From Insolitispirillum peregrinum (GTDB taxonomy: Bacteria > Pseudomonadota > Alphaproteobacteria > Rhodospirillales > Rhodospirillaceae): a stretch of DNA of 64,000 nt. The first letter of the stretch is position 1. The number at the start of each line of letters is the position of its first letter. Position numbers and translations under genes: made by a program. The stretch spans positions 1 to 64,000 of the forward strand of contig NZ_FTOA01000002.1 in NCBI RefSeq assembly GCF_900156605.1. Direction: 5' to 3'. The notes under the pieces were generated by a model. The model had not been told where the DNA came from. It made no database searches and saw only the letters and a program-made list of their open reading frames with translations. Shown here one piece after another: positions 60,773 to 64,000 of this stretch.

Positions 60773-61705
60773 TCAGATGCCAGCCGTCTTGCGCCCTTTA
60801 AACAGGTACAGCAGAATATTCAGAATGAAGGCGATGAAAAAGCCTGCCATCAGACCAGCGGCAAGACCGATTGCAATCGGAATGACCTGCGGTGCAGATG
60901 CAAAAGAAGGCGGGTCAACCAGATCAATAATCGGATATTGCGGGTCCTGTAACATCAACAGGCGTTTTTCCTGCCGCATGATTTGCTCAAGAAAGGCAGA
61001 ACGATAGGCAATTTCCGTCGATTCTGTATACCGCTTGCGCAGCCCGTTCAACAATGCCTGCGCATTGCGAATCTTGTTTTCCCGAATCACGGAAATCGTC
61101 TCTTCATGCAGAATGGTCAGGACATTCAAGGCCATATCCGGACTTTTTGCCTTGACCACCACTGCATAGATATTCGGGGTCAACTTGTTGTCTGCCCGAT
61201 CGACCGTGATCATCTTGCTGACAAGCCCCCCGACAATTGCCGGGTCTGCCGGATTACGGGTCCAGGACCGGCCGACAAGGCTGTTCAGGCCCGAACGAAC
61301 GGCAGCCAGCAAACCGGAAGGCGGAATCCATTCCTTTTTCTGCGCATCCCACAGATTGGGCTGCACCAGCTGAGCCAGACCGCGCTGACTGATTGCCCGC
61401 TGCATCATTTCAACAGAAGACATCGTGCCGATGTAGAGGGCGATATTTTCATCCGTCGTTTGCCCCAACAGTCCACCGCTCAGTGACAATCCCTGCGTTG
61501 CCGACAGGCTGTCCTCTGCCGCCAGGGGGCGGATCATCAGTCGGGCTGTGTACTCGGGACTGTTAAACCTGAGGGCAATGAAGGCCATCACAAAGCAGAC
61601 TGAAATCGAAATAATGAAAGTACGTTTCCGCCGGAACGCAATGCAGATGAGATCAAAGAATGATAACTCATCGTCTTCGATACGTGTAACATCATCGGGA
61701 CTCAT
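60773..61705 (-). CDS. Wzz-like polysaccharide co-polymerase family protein, copy 2
   Basis: The 310-residue protein starts at ATG 61705 and ends near the repeat junction at 60773. It has an N-terminal cytoplasmic stretch with DELSFFDLICIAFRRKRTF, a membrane helix (about 30-50), a periplasmic region (about 52-270) and a second helix preceded by a Pro-containing stretch DPPSFASAPQVIPIAIGLAAGLMAGFF. This is the Wzz/BexC topology. It resembles the copy at 56949 in layout and in fragments such as LWDAQKKEWI versus LWDSHQERWI, so they are probably paralogues. It would modulate chain length or export of a polysaccharide. Confidence 0.78.
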   Translation of the reverse strand: MSPDDVTRIEDDELSFFDLICIAFRRKRTFIISISVCFVMAFIALRFNSPEYTARLMIRPLAAEDSLSATQGLSLSGGLLGQTTDENIALYIGTMSSVEMMQRAISQRGLAQLVQPNLWDAQKKEWIPPSGLLAAVRSGLNSLVGRSWTRNPADPAIVGGLVSKMITVDRADNKLTPNIYAVVVKAKSPDMALNVLTILHEETISVIRENKIRNAQALLNGLRKRYTESTEIAYRSAFLEQIMRQEKRLLMLQDPQYPIIDLVDPPSFASAPQVIPIAIGLAAGLMAGFFIAFILNILLYLFKGRKTAGI

Positions 61706-61975
61706 TGCGCTGCCTTTCTTTTCTGCTTTTTTCCACTGCCCGATAATGGCTGGTGTTCCTCAGGAATGGCTTTTGGAAACAGTGCCATGACACAATTGCC
61801 AGGGCGAGAGTGATCGTGACCGGCGACAGACGTCCAACGTGGCAGTTGTCGAAACCCTCCTGCCTGGGTCAAAGCCTGAAGGACCGGGAAACGCCAGATG
61901 TAGATACCATAGGAAAAGTCCCCATAGCGACCAAAATTGCCTGTATCCTGACGTGCCCGTCCGGCGCCAGAGCCC
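61692..61975 (-). pseudogene. Remnant of an acyltransferase-3 (OafA/YrhL family) gene, C-terminal part with a frameshift
   Basis: On the minus strand the frame at 61975 reads NFGRYGDFSYGIYIWRFPVLQALTQ up to about 61850, the conserved last-third motif of acyltransferase-3 membrane enzymes. After a frame change near 61815-61835 it continues VTITLALAIVSWHCFQKPFLR, the classical C-terminal SWxxxEKPxLR ending. The fragment then runs to TGA 61694-61692, overlapping the Wzz-like start. The preceding eight membrane segments are missing; an unrelated small gene (62019) starts there on the other strand. O-acetyltransferases of this family decorate polysaccharides. Confidence 0.78.
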
Positions 61976-62018
61976 AACGGTTTTTTTGTTGTCTGCCCCA
62001 CCTGCCGGAGCCTGTGCC

Positions 62019-62255
62019 ATGACCTGTAAAATCTGCGGAGCCCCCGTCTCTGATGCCGAATGCTGCAGCAAGGCCTGTAGCGTAAAGCTGGACTGCGCCC
62101 GCATCGCCTGGGACCGGGACGCCCGCAAAATCGGGGTCAACGGCTACTATGACCAGCGTTACCGCGAGCATGTACGGACCAACAACAGCCGGGGTGCCAG
62201 GGTGATGCTGAAGGAATGGAACGCCGCCAAGGCAGCCCTGGGCGAGCGGCCCTGA
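62019..62255 (+). CDS. Small Cys-rich (zinc-ribbon-like) protein
   Basis: The start ATG 62019 has GGAG eight bases upstream. The 78-residue product has CKICGAPVSDAECCSKACSVKLDC at the N terminus (C3, C6, C15, C16, C20, C26), a likely zinc-binding knuckle pair, then a basic helical tail WDRDARKIGVNGYYDQRYREHV. It may bind nucleic acid or protein; no family is recognised. It has no adjacent partner on its strand. Confidence 0.65.
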   Translation: MTCKICGAPVSDAECCSKACSVKLDCARIAWDRDARKIGVNGYYDQRYREHVRTNNSRGARVMLKEWNAAKAALGERP

Positions 62256-62285
62256 TGATGACGCGCCCCGCTCGGCCCAGCCCCC

Positions 62286-63809
62286 TCAGCCCAGACCGAT
62301 GCCGATGTTTTCGTCTGCTGCCTGCGAGGCGAACCCGAAATCCGCCGAGCGGCAGGCATGGATACGGTAAAGCAGATCGCCCTTGCGCACCACCTGCCCA
62401 ACGCGGGTGAACAGGTCAATCCCGGCACCCTTGTCCATCGGGCAGCCTGCCAGACGGGCAATGTGGTTCATCTGGGCGCAGTCGATCACCACCACCGTCC
62501 CGTCAGCGGGGGCGTAAATGTCGCGGGTCAGGCTGCCGAGCTGGCACGGTTCGGGCGCGGCCCCTTGCGCGGCAATGATCGCCTCCATCTTGGCCAGTGC
62601 CCGGCCATCGCGCAGGATTTCGCGCGCCAAGGCCTGTCCCTGACCGCCGGGAACTGCCGGATCAAAGTCGAGAATCCGCCCGGCCAGCATGATCGATTTT
62701 TCTTCCAGGTCCAGCGGCCGGTCCGGCTCCTGCCGCAGCACCTGCATCACGTCGCGGGCTTCCAGCACCGGGCCGATGCCGCGCCCGATTGGCTGGTGAC
62801 CATCGGTAATGACGATATCCAGCGTCAACCCCAGCGCCGTGCCGACATATTCGAACATTTTGCGCAGACGCACCGCCTCGACCTGGCTTTTGACCTTTGC
62901 CTGCGGTCCCATCGGAATGTCGATCAGCAGATGGGTGGAGCCAGCGGCGACCTTTTTCGACAGGATCGAGGCCACCATCTGCTCTTGCGTATCAATCCCC
63001 AGAGGCCGTTCGACCGAGATCATGATGTCGTCGGCAGGGGCCATCTTCATATGCCCCCCCCACACCAGAAAACCGCTTTCGCTGTGGATCAGCCGCCGCA
63101 TCGCCGCCATGTCGAGGTTGACGTTGCACAGAACCTCCATCGTGTCGGCAGTCCCGGCGGGCGAGGTGATGGCGCGCGAACTGGTTTTCGGCATCGCCAA
63201 ACCGTGGGCGGCAATGATCGGTACCACCACCATGGTGGTGCGGTTGCCGGGAATACCGCCGATACAATGCTTGTCAACCACCACCTCGCGCTGCCAGTCC
63301 AGCCGGGTGCCGACTGCCACCATCGCTTTGGTCAGCGCCAGCACTTCTTCGGTGGTCATAAAGGCAGCGGCAGCGACCAGAAAGGCGGCCAGCTCCATCC
63401 GCGAATAGCGGTGGTTGGAAATGTCTTCGACAATCGACTGGTAATCCTGTGCCGTCAGCACCGCACCATTGATCTTTTGGCGCACTGCCGACAGGCTGCG
63501 CGGCGGCGGGGCAGGCTCGATGGTGACGTCGCAGCCTTCCTCCAGTCCCAGACGGTCAAAGGCTTCGGTGGACAGCCCCAGTTCGTTGGCGCCGATCAGC
63601 GCCGGGCAACTGGCCTCAGCCGCCGGTTCTTCGATCAGGTTCAGCGTCGCCAACAGATGCCGCCGCCGCCCGCTGACCTCGATCTTGGTCAGCGCCCGCA
63701 ACCCTTCCGCCTGATACAGCGGGCAGTCCCGCCGCAGGAACGCAACGTTTTCGGAATGGGTATCAATCGGGACGCGGCGAACCTTCAGGGGAATCTGCGA
63801 GGGGGACAT
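62286..63809 (-). CDS. Thymidine phosphorylase family protein, AMP-phosphorylase-like
   Basis: The 507-residue protein has an N-terminal extension (about 1-100, with PIDTHSENVAFLRRDC) followed by the glycosyltransferase family 3 core: INGAVLTAQDYQSIV, MELAAFLVAAAAF, DKHCIGGIPGNRTTMVVVPI (phosphate-binding), KTSSRAITSPAGTADTMEVL. A swivelling C-terminal domain contains APADGTVVVIDC. This extended form resembles archaeal AMP phosphorylase and bacterial homologues rather than classical DeoA (about 440 residues). It releases the base from a nucleoside or nucleotide by phosphorolysis; the substrate (thymidine versus AMP) cannot be decided from sequence. Confidence 0.88.
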   Translation of the reverse strand: MSPSQIPLKVRRVPIDTHSENVAFLRRDCPLYQAEGLRALTKIEVSGRRRHLLATLNLIEEPAAEASCPALIGANELGLSTEAFDRLGLEEGCDVTIEPAPPPRSLSAVRQKINGAVLTAQDYQSIVEDISNHRYSRMELAAFLVAAAAFMTTEEVLALTKAMVAVGTRLDWQREVVVDKHCIGGIPGNRTTMVVVPIIAAHGLAMPKTSSRAITSPAGTADTMEVLCNVNLDMAAMRRLIHSESGFLVWGGHMKMAPADDIMISVERPLGIDTQEQMVASILSKKVAAGSTHLLIDIPMGPQAKVKSQVEAVRLRKMFEYVGTALGLTLDIVITDGHQPIGRGIGPVLEARDVMQVLRQEPDRPLDLEEKSIMLAGRILDFDPAVPGGQGQALAREILRDGRALAKMEAIIAAQGAAPEPCQLGSLTRDIYAPADGTVVVIDCAQMNHIARLAGCPMDKGAGIDLFTRVGQVVRKGDLLYRIHACRSADFGFASQAADENIGIGLG

Positions 63810-63871
63810 CCGGCACTCTCTGTTGCGGGCAAAAAACAGGATCAGCAGAAGATCATGAAATGGCCCATAAA

Positions 63872-63911
63872 AACAGCCCCCTGCGATGGCATGGCACCGC
63901 AGGGGGCTGTT
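63872..63911 (-). terminator. Rho-independent terminator of the manC-like gene
   Basis: On the minus strand a perfect 13-bp stem AACAGCCCCCTGC/GCAGGGGGCTGTT with a 14-base loop is followed by a run of T (63871 leftwards, complement of AAAA). It lies 16 bp after the stop of the partial gene at the right edge. Confidence 0.85.
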
Positions 63912-63926
63912 CGGCTCAGGCGAATG

Positions 63927-64000
63927 TCAGCAGCGACCGTAGGTATCTTCCAGCCGGACGATATCATCCTCGCCCAGATAGCTGCCCGATTGCACTTCGA
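63927..64000 (-). CDS. manC: 3' end of manC (mannose-1-phosphate guanylyltransferase/mannose-6-phosphate isomerase), partial
   Basis: The last 23 codons, entering from beyond the right edge, read EVQSGSYLGEDDIVRLEDTYGRC then TGA at 63929-63927. This is the highly conserved C terminus of the bifunctional ManC/AlgA/CpsB enzymes (cupin domain), which make GDP-mannose for polysaccharides. Only this tail is visible, so the rest of the gene and its upstream neighbours are unknown. It is consistent with polysaccharide genes continuing to the right. Confidence 0.82.
   Translation of the reverse strand, partial: EVQSGSYLGEDDIVRLEDTYGRC

Overview
The window looks like chromosomal DNA from a free-living alphaproteobacterium, most likely a member of the Rhodospirillales (Rhodospirillaceae-type spirilla). 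The basis is the gene set (argH-lptM-lysA-TIGR02302 operon, HslVU, the 1649-residue NAD-dependent glutamate dehydrogenase, EAL-CBS-GGDEF, CHCC zinc-finger protein), the high GC, and an alphaproteobacterial-type rrn promoter and leader at the left edge. The genus is not proven by the sequence.

Layout. 1-400: leader and promoter of an rRNA operon running leftwards; its 16S gene lies just outside the window. 0.5-3.4 kb: a rightward set with a REC-GGDEF diguanylate cyclase, an Hpt-like protein, mobB and a CPBP membrane protease. 3.4-7.9 kb: bacteriohemerythrin, an uncharacterised 355-residue protein, truA, 3-hydroxybutyryl-CoA dehydrogenase and a cobalamin adenosyltransferase. 8.1-11.5 kb: a tightly overlapped envelope operon (lptG, GT39 glycosyltransferase, PAP2 phosphatase). 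11.4-16.7 kb: thioesterase, a Sel1/SPOR protein with a very long Ala-Lys-Glu repeat tract, an M32 carboxypeptidase and elbB. 16.9-24.3 kb: EAL-CBS-GGDEF protein, several exported or DUF proteins, rmuC and an ArsR-like regulator. 24.6-30.8 kb: TIGR02302, lysA, lptM and argH on the minus strand, with tlpA divergent. 30.9-33.7 kb: a Gly/Ala-rich exported protein, a GT2 glycosyltransferase and a sulfotransferase, suggesting surface polysaccharide. 34-46 kb: FAD oxidoreductase, hslU, hslV, dnaJ-like, thrC, M16 peptidase, DUF1178, ABC ATPase, CHCC zinc finger and polA. 46.5-51.5 kb: giant glutamate dehydrogenase. 52-56.7 kb: periplasmic binding protein, hybrid-input histidine kinase and radical SAM protein. 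56.8-64 kb: a patchy, partly decayed surface-polysaccharide region with two Wzz-like proteins, a frameshifted UMF1-type MFS gene, an acyltransferase-3 remnant, a thymidine/AMP phosphorylase and the 3' end of manC.

The most unusual feature is not a protein. At least four families of short palindromic repeats (called A, B, C and E here, with D as the outer edge of E) are scattered between genes from 24 kb rightwards. They are nested, tandem or joined in mosaics. Family E is a roughly 220-bp element with terminal inverted repeats and four or five internal hairpins, and its copies show compensatory base changes. Six genes (ArsR, TIGR02302, sulfotransferase, ABC ATPase, polA, glutamate dehydrogenase) end in a stop codon that is itself the outer edge (TAGAGC or TAAAGC) of such a repeat. 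All functional names are from sequence reading only; no database search was run.
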